DNA from: Lachnospiraceae bacterium
GTDB taxonomy: Bacteria > Bacillota > Clostridia > Lachnospirales > Lachnospiraceae
Reading direction: 5' to 3'
DNA length: 64,000 bases
Assembly (NCBI GenBank): GCA_017441295.1
Contig: JAFRYA010000026.1
Coordinates: 1 to 64,000 of the forward strand
Part shown: positions 17,946 to 27,142 of the stretch, piece after piece
Numbering within the stretch: the first letter of the stretch is position 1
Layout: every line of letters starts with the position of its first letter
Translations under genes and position numbers: made by a program
Notes under the pieces: model-generated
What the model was told of the DNA's origin: nothing
Databases searched by the model: none
Seen by the model: the letters and a program-made list of their open reading frames with translations, nothing else

Positions 17946-18896
17946 ATGAAAGGTTGGGAATTTACCGGTACACATCAGCCGCTTAAAATCGTTGAGAAAC
18001 CGGATCCACACGCAAAACCGGGATATGTTGTTTTGAAGACACTGGCAGGCGGACTCTGCCATTCAGATGTCAGCGCATTAGATATTGAGTCCTGGATGGG
18101 CAGCTTCAATGTACCTGTTATCATGGGCCATGAAGTCTGTGGTGAGATCGTAGAGATCGGCGAAGGCGTAGAAGGATACGAGATCGGCGACATTGTAGCC
18201 GTTTGCCCTCTTTACGCTAAAGACGGCACCACCCCGGGCTACACCCGTGACGGCGGATACGGCACCATGACCACAGCTCCTGTTGAGCAGCTCGTTAAAG
18301 TACCAGCCGGCCTTTCACCAGCCAAGGCTGCTGCAGCGACAGACGCAGGCGCTACTTCATATCATGCAGTATGCACAGTAGGCGGTGTTAAGCCGGGCAT
18401 GAAGGTAGGCATCATAGGTGTTGGCGGACTGGGACAGTTCGCGGTCAGGATCGCTGTTCTGAAAGGAGCAGAAGTATACGTAGGCACCAGGAAGCCGTCA
18501 GCGCAGGAGAGAGCTCTTGCACTGGGCGCTACAGAGGTTAAGCCGAGCATTACAGATTTCGCTGACAAGAATCTGGACGTTATCATTGACTTCGCCGGAG
18601 CAGGCAAGACTACAGCCGATGCTCTTAACACAGTTAAGCAGTACGGCAAGGTTGTTCTGGTAGGCATGGCCAGCGATAAATCAGAGATTTATACATACTC
18701 CATGATTTTCAAAGAGCTGACATTCATGGGTTCACAGGGCAGCACCACAGAAGACCTGCGCGGATGCCTTGAACTGCTGGCCAGCGGAGAACTGGATCCG
18801 AAGATTAATATCTGTTCATTTGACGAAATAGGCGAAGGCATTGACAGACTCCGCAGAGGTGAGATTGATGGAAGACTTGTCTGCGTATACGATTGA
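17946..18896 (+). CDS. zinc-containing alcohol dehydrogenase family protein
   Basis: A medium-chain NAD(P)-dependent dehydrogenase of 316 aa. The catalytic zinc ligands are present: Cys in GGLCHSD (about residue 38) and GHEVCGE (His-Glu, about 61). The Rossmann motif is GVGGLGQ (about 160). The four-cysteine structural zinc lobe is missing: the stretch after VAVCPLYAKDG keeps a single Cys. This and the short length set it apart from classical ADH. AAAGGAGACAG precedes the ATG. Its end overlaps the CobW-like gene by 29 bp, so the two are translated together. The substrate is unknown. Confidence 0.85.
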   Translation: MKGWEFTGTHQPLKIVEKPDPHAKPGYVVLKTLAGGLCHSDVSALDIESWMGSFNVPVIMGHEVCGEIVEIGEGVEGYEIGDIVAVCPLYAKDGTTPGYTRDGGYGTMTTAPVEQLVKVPAGLSPAKAAAATDAGATSYHAVCTVGGVKPGMKVGIIGVGGLGQFAVRIAVLKGAEVYVGTRKPSAQERALALGATEVKPSITDFADKNLDVIIDFAGAGKTTADALNTVKQYGKVVLVGMASDKSEIYTYSMIFKELTFMGSQGSTTEDLRGCLELLASGELDPKINICSFDEIGEGIDRLRRGEIDGRLVCVYD

Positions 18897-19818
18897 GACC
18901 AGGCTGATATACGGTTTCACGGGCGCCGGGAAAACTTACTATATCCAGGACGCAATTCTGAATGATTTCTTCTATAAAGACGGAACGACTCTGGTCCTCT
19001 GTTTTGAGGAAGGAATGGAGAAGTATGATGAAGATGCCCTCCTGGAGAAGAGAGCGCATGTGGCGTATTATGATGAAGAAGAGACTATAGAGGAATTCTG
19101 CAACAAGCAGATTGAAAAGTTCCATCCGGATCGGATTTACGTGGAGATGAACGTCAAGTATATCATGACGGATGAGATGTTCTCAGAATTAATGGACGTT
19201 ACTACGGTTGTGACGCTCATTGAATGGTCGACCTTCGATTTGCTGTTCGATTACTTCAAACAGCTCTTCTATATAATGGTTTCAGAGTCACAGCAGATAA
19301 TATTCCGCGGATGTCCATCCAAGGAATTGCTGGCTCCGTACGCTCAGGAATTCAAGCTCATGAACTTCAGGGCTTCTTACCTGAGGCAGGACCCTATGGG
19401 TTATCACGAGAAGGCTTTTGACCTGTTCGTTCCGTATTCGCTGGATGGAGACGAAATCGACATTTCATCTAACGATTATCTGGTATTCTGGCTGGATGCT
19501 TATGAACATCCTGAACATTATGAGGACAAACTCCTGCGTTTTACAGATCCGATTGAGATACGTGTAGACGAAGAGGGCTGGTTCGCAGGCCGTGTGGTAA
19601 TGACATGCTGCATGTCGGACCTGCAGTATATGTCCTTCGAACTGACAGGACCTGTTACTGAAAACCTGCGTGCCGGATGGGCCACTATTGAAGCTTACGG
19701 ACGTCTCGCAGAAGGCAGCCATGGCCAGCAGATTCTGACGGTAGAGGTCAAATCGCTCTCACGGGCACCTGCTCCGACAGAAGATCTCGTCCTGCAGGCA
19801 CAAAGAATACAGAATTAA
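18868..19818 (+). CDS. CobW-like P-loop NTPase fused to a DUF1980-like domain
   Basis: The 316-aa protein starts with a nucleotide-binding P-loop, RLIYGFTGAGKTYYIQD, placed like that of G3E/CobW GTPases. The C-terminal third (about 195-300) resembles DUF1980/TIGR03943: a RVVMTCCMSDLQYMSFE segment with a double Cys. In other Firmicutes these two parts occur together with metal-handling permeases. Here they are one protein without a permease. Canonical G-protein motifs after the P-loop are not obvious. ATG 18868 with GAGGTGAG upstream is chosen over TTG 18841. It may handle metal for the adjacent zinc dehydrogenase (inference). Confidence 0.6.
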   Translation: MEDLSAYTIETRLIYGFTGAGKTYYIQDAILNDFFYKDGTTLVLCFEEGMEKYDEDALLEKRAHVAYYDEEETIEEFCNKQIEKFHPDRIYVEMNVKYIMTDEMFSELMDVTTVVTLIEWSTFDLLFDYFKQLFYIMVSESQQIIFRGCPSKELLAPYAQEFKLMNFRASYLRQDPMGYHEKAFDLFVPYSLDGDEIDISSNDYLVFWLDAYEHPEHYEDKLLRFTDPIEIRVDEEGWFAGRVVMTCCMSDLQYMSFELTGPVTENLRAGWATIEAYGRLAEGSHGQQILTVEVKSLSRAPAPTEDLVLQAQRIQN

Positions 19819-19850
19819 ATTCTTATAAATACATTACAAGGAGACCTAAA

Positions 19851-20078
19851 ATGAAAACCTATGAATTGATCATTGTGCGTCAGCAGCCAACCTGTGGCGG
19901 CAGAACTCCGACCAAGAGCGAGATCAAAACAGTGACTACGGATGATCCTGTAGCATACGTTCAAAAGCTTGACCCGACAGGTAAACTGAAAGTGGAGAAC
20001 AAGGAAAACGGAGTCATCCTGATAACAGCTGAACAGGGAGACGGAATGCTCTGCAGGTATGAGTTTACAGAAGACTAA
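19851..20078 (+). CDS. small hypothetical protein
   Basis: A 75-aa soluble protein, not recognised: an N-terminal beta strand (KTYELIIVRQQ), a polar loop with one Cys (CGGRTPTKSEI), then beta-rich sequence. An optimal AAGGAG lies before the ATG, and a terminator follows directly. It is 32 nt after the CobW-like gene and ends that operon. Confidence 0.6.
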   Translation: MKTYELIIVRQQPTCGGRTPTKSEIKTVTTDDPVAYVQKLDPTGKLKVENKENGVILITAEQGDGMLCRYEFTED

Positions 20079-20090
20079 ATTTGTAAATAA

Positions 20091-20117
20091 AAAAGGCGTC
20101 TTATGACGCCTTTTTTG
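20091..20117. terminator. bidirectional intrinsic terminator
   Basis: AAAAGGCGTC/GACGCCTTTT with a TTAT loop, T run after and A run before; placed between convergent genes at 20078 and 20123. Confidence 0.92.
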
Positions 20118-20122
20118 TTTGT

Positions 20123-20944
20123 TTATTTTCCGGCTACTGTCAGCAGGTCTACAGCTCCGGCATGGCCCTGCCCACCGATGATCTGTGGCTTGCCCGGGGC
20201 AAATTCCATATCGCGGTATCCATGAGTATGGCCGCAGATTATTGCCCTGACTGCATCGCATGACTCGCACAGCTCGAGGAACTCACGGGCATTTTCATCC
20301 GCAGTTCCCTTCTCAATATAGAAGTACTCATCGAAGGACTTCATTATTTCCTTGCAGAGCGGAGTGCAGATAGGTACGTGGCAGAGAATAATGACAGGAA
20401 TGCCTTCAGCGCATACGGCTTTCAGCGCCGCCAGATCTTCGCCCGTAACGGTCTTTCTGCTGTTATCTACAGCCACAATCCTGAATCCGTCGAAATCTAT
20501 AGTATGAACGCCAGCTTCCCATACACCTGCGCAGGATGGATCTTCGTGATTGCCCGGGACAGCGATGAACCTGCCCTTGTATTCACCCATTCGTTTAGCC
20601 AGATAACGCTCACCTGCAGGATGCATATTGTCGAGGTTGTCTCCTGACATCAGCAGTACCTCTGGCTGCAGCTCTTCAGCCAGAGCAATCTGCTTGTCAA
20701 ATGCTTCGCGTGTGGAAATCATCTGAGGCTCGCCGTAAGGCTCGCCGCTCTTATCCGCGAAAATCTTTTTATACTTAGCCCAGAGTTCTTCCTGATATTC
20801 CACTTTGGCTATTTCTTCCACTGTGCTGAGCTCATCGATCGCGTCCAGATGAGTGTCTGTGATGTGGACGAAAAAGTGCTCTTCCTTCACACCCGGAATG
20901 ACTATACGGTTCTCTTTGAACCAGAAAAATGGATCGTTCTTCAT
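20123..20944 (-). CDS. metallophosphoesterase (calcineurin-like)
   Basis: The 273-aa hydrolase has the full set of binuclear-metal motifs: Asp30-x-His32 (TDTHLD), GDNLDN, GNHED, CHVPI and GHTHGYRD. There is no signal peptide, so it is cytoplasmic. The substrate (nucleotide, phosphodiester or protein phosphate) cannot be told. It starts 11 nt after the flavoprotein gene at 20956-22302 and is co-transcribed with it. Confidence 0.88.
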   Translation of the reverse strand: MKNDPFFWFKENRIVIPGVKEEHFFVHITDTHLDAIDELSTVEEIAKVEYQEELWAKYKKIFADKSGEPYGEPQMISTREAFDKQIALAEELQPEVLLMSGDNLDNMHPAGERYLAKRMGEYKGRFIAVPGNHEDPSCAGVWEAGVHTIDFDGFRIVAVDNSRKTVTGEDLAALKAVCAEGIPVIILCHVPICTPLCKEIMKSFDEYFYIEKGTADENAREFLELCESCDAVRAIICGHTHGYRDMEFAPGKPQIIGGQGHAGAVDLLTVAGK

Positions 20945-20955
20945 ATCAATCTCCT

Positions 20956-22302
20956 TTAATGCTTATCTCCAGCCATGCGGTAGCCTTCCGGATCCACATG
21001 AACGCAATACTTATTAATGATCGGAGTGCCGGGTTCAACGTCAGGTTTTTCCAGCTTCCAGATCTTAGGTTTATTGCCCTCCATTGCTTTCGTCCTGTGC
21101 AGTTTGACACCGTTATCCTCCAATATCTTCTGGAGCTTCCTGATATCCACCTGCTGAACAGTGCATTCATCTTTAACAGCGAGGGCAGCAGCGGTGCCGG
21201 CAGCTTCGCCGGTCAGTACGCATGCAGGGATAAAACGCATGATGGCCCAGCCTCTGCCTGAGGCGGAAACCATTCTGCCTGCCGCGAATACGTTGGAGAG
21301 CTTATCGGTAATCAGGCCCTCGTAAGGGAACTCATAGACGGTTGCCGGCTTATCTAATGATGAGATAACGCAGCCGATAGAGGAGTCAATGTAATACTCA
21401 TCATCATATTTGAGTTCGTCATTGCCGACGAGTCTCCTGGTCATACGGAACTGAGGAGTGAACGGCAGGGAGATCATCGCGAAATCGTCTCTCCTGTTCT
21501 TCTTCAGGAAATCCAGTGCCAGCCCCCTGGACAGGCGGATATATTCATTAACACCTTCAGTCGTGGTGCCGTCGCATGTGAGGTCTTCCTTTTCATCTCC
21601 TGCGCCTCCGCTAGGAACCAGTCCCAGCCAGCGCATAGGTACTGCCCTAAGCATATCGCCTTCTTCAATGCCGCGTTTCATGATATCGAAATCCAGCTCG
21701 TGGAACCAGTGAGAAACAATAGTCTTCAAAGTCTCGGTATCAGCACCCGCACGGTAAACGAGGTCAGCATCGCCGGAAGCGTCAATGAACATCTTGGCCA
21801 TATATGCTGTGCGTCCGGACTTGCTCTCAACGATGATGCCTTTAACGGTATTGCCTTCCATAATAGGCTCGCTGAAGACAGAGTCGAATACGACGTCCAC
21901 ACCCTCCTGAGCAGTGAATTCATCTAATGAAAGGACCGCTGCGGGGATGTTGAAATTGGTCATGTAGCGCTCGCTGTCAGCAGGCGCGGTATCAGGTTTA
22001 CTTCTCCATACTTCAGGCAGATTGTCCTGGCTGTAGCGGATGCAGACGTGGAGCAGATCTTCTGCCAGGCCGCCGTAAACCTTATTGCCATTGCCGTCAT
22101 CAATCGGCAGATAAACGCATACATGTCCGGAAGTAGCTAAGCCACCGAGTACTATGCTTTTCTCGATCAGAGTGACTTTCACGCCCTGTCTGGCGGCAGC
22201 CACAGCTGCGGCAATACCCGCAACACCACCGCCTATAACTAAGACGTCAGTTTCCTTAACTACAGGCACTTCTTTCTCTGGGATTCTGATGTGCTGTTCC
22301 AT
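20956..22302 (-). CDS. FAD-dependent oxidoreductase (FAD_oxidored type), copy 1
   Basis: The 448-aa flavoprotein has an N-terminal dinucleotide-binding motif VLVIGGGVAGIAAAVAAA (about 22-39) ending in LIEKS, then GGLATSG. A second conserved block is MFIDASGDADL (about 188-198). The C-terminal motif VFAAGRMVSASGRGWAIMR contacts FAD in this family. It belongs to the same family as the 492-aa protein at 35954. Substrates of these soluble family members are mostly unknown. It is divergent from the cupin-like gene and leads the phosphoesterase gene. Confidence 0.85.
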   Translation of the reverse strand: MEQHIRIPEKEVPVVKETDVLVIGGGVAGIAAAVAAARQGVKVTLIEKSIVLGGLATSGHVCVYLPIDDGNGNKVYGGLAEDLLHVCIRYSQDNLPEVWRSKPDTAPADSERYMTNFNIPAAVLSLDEFTAQEGVDVVFDSVFSEPIMEGNTVKGIIVESKSGRTAYMAKMFIDASGDADLVYRAGADTETLKTIVSHWFHELDFDIMKRGIEEGDMLRAVPMRWLGLVPSGGAGDEKEDLTCDGTTTEGVNEYIRLSRGLALDFLKKNRRDDFAMISLPFTPQFRMTRRLVGNDELKYDDEYYIDSSIGCVISSLDKPATVYEFPYEGLITDKLSNVFAAGRMVSASGRGWAIMRFIPACVLTGEAAGTAAALAVKDECTVQQVDIRKLQKILEDNGVKLHRTKAMEGNKPKIWKLEKPDVEPGTPIINKYCVHVDPEGYRMAGDKH

Positions 22303-22333
22303 GATTACCTCTCCTTAAATCATTTATGGATTG

Positions 22334-22342
22334 ATTATAACA
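22334..22342 (-). promoter_or_regulatory. extended -10 promoter of FAD oxidoreductase copy 1
   Basis: On the minus strand TG-T-TATAAT (extended -10) lies about 32 nt upstream of the start codon. No good -35 is seen, as is usual for extended -10 promoters. Confidence 0.5.
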
Positions 22343-22409
22343 TAAATAAACTTTTCAATTCATCAGAAAGAGTGTATTCTTAATTCAAATATAGTAGGAG
22401 GTATTTCAT

Positions 22410-22901
22410 ATGGCGGATTATGTAATGAATAAAGAAGGCAAGTATGGTTATCTGTTCGTACAGGACCTGAGCGGAGCTCCTGCGGACAAGACTTCACCTG
22501 AGGCAATGGCCAGATACAGGACATTCGGCGAGAGACAACTTTGGATCGACGGCAACTGCGTCCCAGGCTCATTCCAGATGAACACATGCTTCTGGATGAA
22601 ACCGAACGCTGAACTGATCAAAAGCAGTGCCCAGGTAGGCAAACCTCATTCACATCCATATCCGGAAATCATTGGATTCGTAGGAACAGATCCAGAGAAT
22701 CCTTTGGAACTGGGCGGAACAGTTGAGTTCTGGGTAGACGGCGAATGCCACCATCTTACCAAGTCAACGATGGTATTCCTGCCTCCAAACCTGCCGCATT
22801 GCCCGCTGATGACAGTAGAGCAGGGCGATAAGCCGATCCTGCATTTCTCGGTTGTTATGAATGAAACATACGGGTACGAGCGCAAGGAAGAAGATAAATA
22901 A
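22410..22901 (+). CDS. cupin-like protein
   Basis: A 163-aa soluble protein. The pattern HSHPYPEIIGF, then a long variable part and HHLTKSTMVFLPPNLPHCPL resembles a cupin with metal-binding His residues in motif 1 (HxH...E) and motif 2 (PPNLPHCP). No exact family is recognised. AGGAGG lies 8-13 nt before the ATG. It is divergent from the flavoprotein and directly followed by an MFS pseudogene, so it was probably the first gene of a two-gene unit. Confidence 0.6.
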   Translation: MADYVMNKEGKYGYLFVQDLSGAPADKTSPEAMARYRTFGERQLWIDGNCVPGSFQMNTCFWMKPNAELIKSSAQVGKPHSHPYPEIIGFVGTDPENPLELGGTVEFWVDGECHHLTKSTMVFLPPNLPHCPLMTVEQGDKPILHFSVVMNETYGYERKEEDK

Positions 22902-23597
22902 ATGGAAGCCGTTTAGACTTCAGGAGAAATAACATATAGCAAGACAAGAGTCAGGCTTATGCTCTTTGCCGTTGTTTTTGTTACGCTGATCCATGGATTC
23001 GGACAGTTCAAGCTGATACCGATGCAGGACGCGATCCAGACATTCTTCGGCATCAGTGAAGGAGCATACGGTATCATGGGCTCAGTCCAGAATTGGCTGA
23101 TGACCGCACTGTCCATCCCGTTGGGCCTTCTGGCCAGATAGATTCCATGCAAATGGAGCTTTTCCATGGGATATGTAGTTGCCATCGGCGGTATGCTGAT
23201 GCAGATTTTCGCCCGGAACTTCGTCATATTTGTCATCCGCGGAGTGTCCACGTTCATGGCATTGCGGATTCTACGAAGCCCACGAAAGAGCAGACGCTGC
23301 GTGTTTATAAGAACAAGACCGTGTGGCTGGTTTCAATCGCGTTTTGTGCTTACAGCACTGTATCCGTCGGATTCACCTCGTTTGTTATTAAGGTGCTATG
23401 CAATAGCGGAAGTGCCAACCGAAATTCCGGTAGTCAGCTCCGTCAGGACCACGATCACCAAGATCGGATCAGTTGTTATGACAATTCTGATGGGCTTCCT
23501 GATCCAGCATCTGGGTTACGAAGTCACACTCTTTATCATAGCAGGCGAATGCGTGATAGCTGCTGTACTTTGGTTCTTCGCTAAGAAAATTCCATAA
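22902..23597 (+). pseudogene. decayed MFS transporter, paralogue 2 of 3
   Basis: The sequence is homologous over its whole length to the MFS carriers at 12043 and 34545 but is broken. There is a stop at codon 5 (GTTTAG near 22914) and another TAG near 23140 after IPLGLLAR. Two internal deletions follow. One joins helix 4 (VIFVIRG) to the central HVHGIADSTKPTKEQ loop with a frame change. The second removes helices 8-10 between GFTSFVIK and EVPTEIPVVSS. The C-terminus (GYEVTLFIIAGE...AKKIP) is intact. About 230 of 400 codons remain. Confidence 0.9.
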
Positions 23598-23612
23598 TAT
23601 AACTAATAAAAC

Positions 23613-23640
23613 GGGGCTGCTGATGGCAGCCTCTTTTTTA
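23613..23640 (+). terminator. intrinsic terminator after the MFS pseudogene
   Basis: GGGGCTGC/GCAGCCTC stem (one G-U pair) with a TGATG-type loop and a seven-base T run; still intact although the gene before it is dead. Confidence 0.88.
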
Positions 23641-23724
23641 TTTGTGAAAATGAATAAAAAAAAGTTGGAATTTTGTTGATTATGATAATTGTCTGTTGAA
23701 AAACCACATGATAATATTAAGAAA

Positions 23725-23759
23725 ACACACAATAACGGACACAAAACCACACAAACGGA
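23725..23759 (+). promoter_or_regulatory. direct repeats upstream of the DeoR-containing sugar operon
   Basis: ACACACAATAACGGA (23725-23739) and ACCACACAAACGGA (23746-23759) are near-identical direct repeats 21 bp apart, just upstream of the ribosome site of the first operon gene. They are candidate operators for the DeoR-type regulator encoded second in the operon. Confidence 0.4.
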
Positions 23760-23774
23760 AACGGAGGATATATT

Positions 23775-24752
23775 ATGAAGCTTGGTTTTTTTACTGCTAA
23801 CTTTACTGAAAAACCGCTGGAAGAGGTCATTAAACTGATCGAACCCTACGGATATGAAACATTGGAAATTCCGGCTTATGAAGGCAACGGACAGCTGGAG
23901 ACCGCAGATGTGATCAAGGGAAATAAGGCGGCTGAGGTTAAAAAGCTGGCAGCTGATCATGGAATGACGCTGCAGGCCCTCAGCAATCATGCAGACTCTT
24001 TCCTGATCATGGGACCTCCGGGCAAAGAAACGGACTTCATTTATAAGGGCACACCGGAAGAAAAGATCGCTCATGGCACAGAAAGTCTGATCCGCACAGC
24101 CCAGGCAGCCAATGCGCTGGAGATTCCTATTGTTGTTGGATATCCGGGCGTTGAGAACTGGGGCAGGTTTTTCTTCTTCCCTTATGGACAGGGTTGGGCT
24201 GAGTACGAAGAGCAGTTCAAGGAACGCTTCACACCTATCCTGGACAGATTCAAAGAATACGGCGTTAAATTCGCCATCGAAATCCATCCAAACAGCTTTG
24301 TTTATGACATCCACACAGCGGAGAAGGCACTGGAACTGGTAGATTATCATCCGGCACTGGGCTACAACCTGGATCCTGCTAACATTCTTTACCTACAGAT
24401 CGATCCGTGTGTTGCCATTGACCGCCTGAAAGACCGTATCTTCCACGTTCATGCCAAAGATGCCGAGCTGGCCCGTCACAATCTGGCACTCGGCGGCAGC
24501 CTGATGCATGGAGATATGAAGGCACTCGATCATACCTACAGATTCCGTATCCCGGGCTGGGGCGAAGTTGAATGGAAGCGCCTGATCACTGAATTGTCCA
24601 TGGTCGGATATCAGGGATCACTCAGCTACGAGCACGAAGACGTAACAATGAGCCGTATGGACGGCGTTAAGAAGACCGCGGCTTTCCTTAAGCCTCTCAT
24701 TATTGAAGACCCATACGAAGGCCGTCAGGACAAACTGTTTAGCGGAGACTGA
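23775..24752 (+). CDS. sugar phosphate isomerase/epimerase-type TIM-barrel protein
   Basis: The 325-aa xylose-isomerase-like TIM barrel has the usual metal-site residues in order: Glu in FAIEIHPNS (about 176), Asp in NLDPAN (about 202), His in FHVHAKDAE (about 228) and Glu in LSYEHED (about 292). The family includes sugar isomerases, epimerases, inosose dehydratases and the large subunits of gut C-glycoside deglycosidases. CGGAGGATAT precedes the ATG. It heads an operon with a DeoR regulator, PfkB kinase, aldolase, rhamnulokinase-like kinase and Gfo/Idh/MocA dehydrogenase. It could make a ketose for that pathway or act on a glycoside; the sequence does not decide. Confidence 0.82.
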   Translation: MKLGFFTANFTEKPLEEVIKLIEPYGYETLEIPAYEGNGQLETADVIKGNKAAEVKKLAADHGMTLQALSNHADSFLIMGPPGKETDFIYKGTPEEKIAHGTESLIRTAQAANALEIPIVVGYPGVENWGRFFFFPYGQGWAEYEEQFKERFTPILDRFKEYGVKFAIEIHPNSFVYDIHTAEKALELVDYHPALGYNLDPANILYLQIDPCVAIDRLKDRIFHVHAKDAELARHNLALGGSLMHGDMKALDHTYRFRIPGWGEVEWKRLITELSMVGYQGSLSYEHEDVTMSRMDGVKKTAAFLKPLIIEDPYEGRQDKLFSGD

Positions 24753-24758
24753 TAAATT

Positions 24759-25541
24759 ATGTACAGCGAAGAGCGTAAAGCGGAAATAATAAGAATACTG
24801 GATGAGAATGGCAAGGTTTCGGTCGAGGAACTGGCTGATAAATACCAGACTTCACGAGAGACGATCCGCAGGGACCTGAAGGATCTGGAGGCTAAGGGCG
24901 CACTCACACGCACCCATGGCGGAGCAGTTCCCCGTAAGGTGTACGACGAAATCAACGGAGCTGTAATACAGGAATACCCGCAGCAGATCAGAGGAGTGCG
25001 AAACCCGGAGGAGAAGGAGAGGATCTGCAGAAAGGCAGCTTCATTTATCTGCGACAATGACACAGTGTTTATCGACAACAGCACTACGTGTCTCTATATT
25101 GTCCAGAACCTGCCGCCGGAAATGCATGTGACAATCCTCACCAATTCGCTGAGGCTCCTGACAGAGGCAGCTCAGTATGACTGCGCGAATAAAACGTTTT
25201 ACTGTCTGGGAGGCAGCTTCAATCCGAGGAACCTTTCCACGTATAACGACTCTATGCTCCTGAAGGACCAGTTTGAATTCTTCCCGAACAAGTGCATCCT
25301 GTCCTGCGCCGGAATCAGCGGGAGCAGGAAGATCACTGACGGCAGCATATTCGAAGTGGCCACGAAGCAGATGTTTATGGAGAAGTCAACGGAAGTCTTC
25401 CTGCTGGCGGACCATACGAAGTTCGGCTATGAGGGACAGTTCTTCCTGGATGACGGGTCAAATGTTGATTATCTGATCACCGACAGAGAGCCGTTCGAGA
25501 ACCCTCTGGAAGAGAACGTGCAGCTGATCATAGCTGATTAA
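24759..25541 (+). CDS. DeoR/GlpR-family transcriptional regulator
   Basis: The 260-aa regulator has an N-terminal winged HTH (MYSEERKAEIIRIL...VSVEELADKYQTSRETIRRDL; core SRETIRRDLKDLE) and THGGAV closing the DNA-binding part. The C-terminal sugar-phosphate-sensing domain of the isomerase-like fold includes DNDTVFIDNSTTCLYI and the FLLADHTKFG signature. Such regulators usually repress a sugar operon until a phosphorylated intermediate binds. It lies 6 nt after the isomerase gene and 10 nt before the kinase, so it is autoregulated within the operon. Confidence 0.92.
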   Translation: MYSEERKAEIIRILDENGKVSVEELADKYQTSRETIRRDLKDLEAKGALTRTHGGAVPRKVYDEINGAVIQEYPQQIRGVRNPEEKERICRKAASFICDNDTVFIDNSTTCLYIVQNLPPEMHVTILTNSLRLLTEAAQYDCANKTFYCLGGSFNPRNLSTYNDSMLLKDQFEFFPNKCILSCAGISGSRKITDGSIFEVATKQMFMEKSTEVFLLADHTKFGYEGQFFLDDGSNVDYLITDREPFENPLEENVQLIIAD

Positions 25542-25551
25542 AAGAAAAGTT

Positions 25552-26487
25552 ATGGCAAGAATACATACAATAACATTAAATCCGGCAATCGACCGGATAC
25601 TATATCTCGATAAATACAGACCGGAAGTGACCAACCGCTTGAAGGACTCTACGGACGGCCTGGGAGGCAAGGGCACCCATGTATCCATCAACCTGAGCCA
25701 GATGGGCGTGCCAAGTGAAGCGCTGGGCATTGCCTATGGAGAGAACGGCAGGAAGATCATTGAACTGCTCTCGCAGGATCTGATAGATGTTAACTTCCAG
25801 TACTTCCCGGAGCAGGAGTCACGCGTAAATTATCTGATCATCGAGGACGACGGTAAGTGTACCTGCCTGTCTTCGAAAGGCATCCAGCTCTCGGACTCAG
25901 ATATCGATTCATTTATTGAATTCATTGCGCCGGGAATAGGCACAGGTGACTATCTGGTGTTTTCAGGCGATGCGTCGAACTGCCCGGATCCGTATGTTTA
26001 CAACAAGATCATGCGCGCTTTCGAGGCCCGGGATCTGAAGGTATTCATGGATGCCAGCGGTGATACGCTGAAAAAGTGCATCGAAGAACATCCGTATCTG
26101 ATCAAGCCTAATCAGGACGAACTGTCATACCTGTGCGGAAGGGAACTGCATACATTAGAAGATATTAAAGAGGGAATTAAATCCCTGGAACCTTATGACA
26201 TTCCGGTGATAGCGGTTTCGCTTGGAAATGAAGGTTCACTGGTGTACGCAGACGGCACATTCTACAGAGTGATCTCTCCTGAAGTGAATGTGAACAACAC
26301 CATCGGATGCGGAGACTGTTTCCTGGCAGGACTGATCGAAGGTATCTACAGGGGCAGGTCAATAGAGGACACGCTTGCGCATGCCGCGGCGGTATCCTCG
26401 GCATGTGCTGAATCGGTGCTCTCGGTAGGTTTTGATGCCGGACGTGCTGAAGAACTGATAAAAGACGTAGAAATAATCAAACTATAG
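25552..26487 (+). CDS. PfkB-family sugar-phosphate kinase (1-phosphofructokinase/tagatose-6-phosphate kinase type)
   Basis: The 311-aa kinase begins with the FruK/LacC pattern ITLNPAIDRILYLD. It has GGKGTHVSINLSQMG for sugar binding and ends with the PfkB signature NTIGCGDCFLAGL, where Asp is the catalytic base (about residue 250). The usual GAGD reads GCGD. It should phosphorylate a ketose phosphate at C1 or C6 with ATP. Within this operon it would act beside the FGGY kinase and the aldolase. Confidence 0.88.
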   Translation: MARIHTITLNPAIDRILYLDKYRPEVTNRLKDSTDGLGGKGTHVSINLSQMGVPSEALGIAYGENGRKIIELLSQDLIDVNFQYFPEQESRVNYLIIEDDGKCTCLSSKGIQLSDSDIDSFIEFIAPGIGTGDYLVFSGDASNCPDPYVYNKIMRAFEARDLKVFMDASGDTLKKCIEEHPYLIKPNQDELSYLCGRELHTLEDIKEGIKSLEPYDIPVIAVSLGNEGSLVYADGTFYRVISPEVNVNNTIGCGDCFLAGLIEGIYRGRSIEDTLAHAAAVSSACAESVLSVGFDAGRAEELIKDVEIIKL

Positions 26488-26503
26488 AAAATGGAGTAAC
26501 TCA

Positions 26504-27142
26504 ATGGAATATTCATACTATGACATGCGTGTGGAAATGAGCAAGATCGCTCACTATATGTGGGACCGCCGGCTGACCAATGCCGCGGGCGGTAATTTCT
26601 CAGTAAAGGTGGACGACAACAGGATTCTGCTGTCGCCATCTATGATGTCTGAAGACAGACACTGCGAGATGCGTCCGGAGGATTTCCTGCTGATCGACTA
26701 CGACCAGAACATCCTCGAAGGCTCAGGCAAGCTGTCACGCGAAACACTGATGCATGTACTGATATTAAAGAACTTTGACAAGATAGGAGCGGTCATCCAT
26801 GCGCACCCATTTTACTGCATGCCCTATGTGGCATTCGGTCATGAAATCCCGAATGTTACTGAGGCTACTATGGGCAGGGGCGTGGTAGGCGTGATTCCAT
26901 GGACCCAAGCTTTTACCGAGGCTCTTTCAGAAAATGTATACAAATACTGGGAAGAGCACAGGGAACTGGCGGAGAGGAAACCTATCGGAGCGATTATGCA
27001 ATATCATGGAGTGGTCTGCTCAGGTGACACAATCTTCAAAGCATACAGCATGTTAGAGCGCATTGAATGCGACGCATTCTGCAATCTGGCTAAAGGCGCT
27101 GTGGAAGCAACGGGCACATACACTATTCCAACATTGAAATGA
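26504..27142 (+). CDS. class II aldolase (fuculose/rhamnulose phosphate aldolase type)
   Basis: A 212-aa zinc-dependent aldolase of the aldolase II/adducin family. The GGNFSVKV substrate loop (about 29-36), the His99-x-His101 zinc pair (VIHAHP) and a third His (QYHGVV, about 170) are present; the general-base region DYDQ is seen near 65. It should split a ketose 1-phosphate into DHAP and an aldehyde such as lactaldehyde. It overlaps the following kinase by 4 nt (ATGA), so the two are translationally coupled, supporting a rhamnose- or fucose-like pathway. Confidence 0.87.
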   Translation: MEYSYYDMRVEMSKIAHYMWDRRLTNAAGGNFSVKVDDNRILLSPSMMSEDRHCEMRPEDFLLIDYDQNILEGSGKLSRETLMHVLILKNFDKIGAVIHAHPFYCMPYVAFGHEIPNVTEATMGRGVVGVIPWTQAFTEALSENVYKYWEEHRELAERKPIGAIMQYHGVVCSGDTIFKAYSMLERIECDAFCNLAKGAVEATGTYTIPTLK

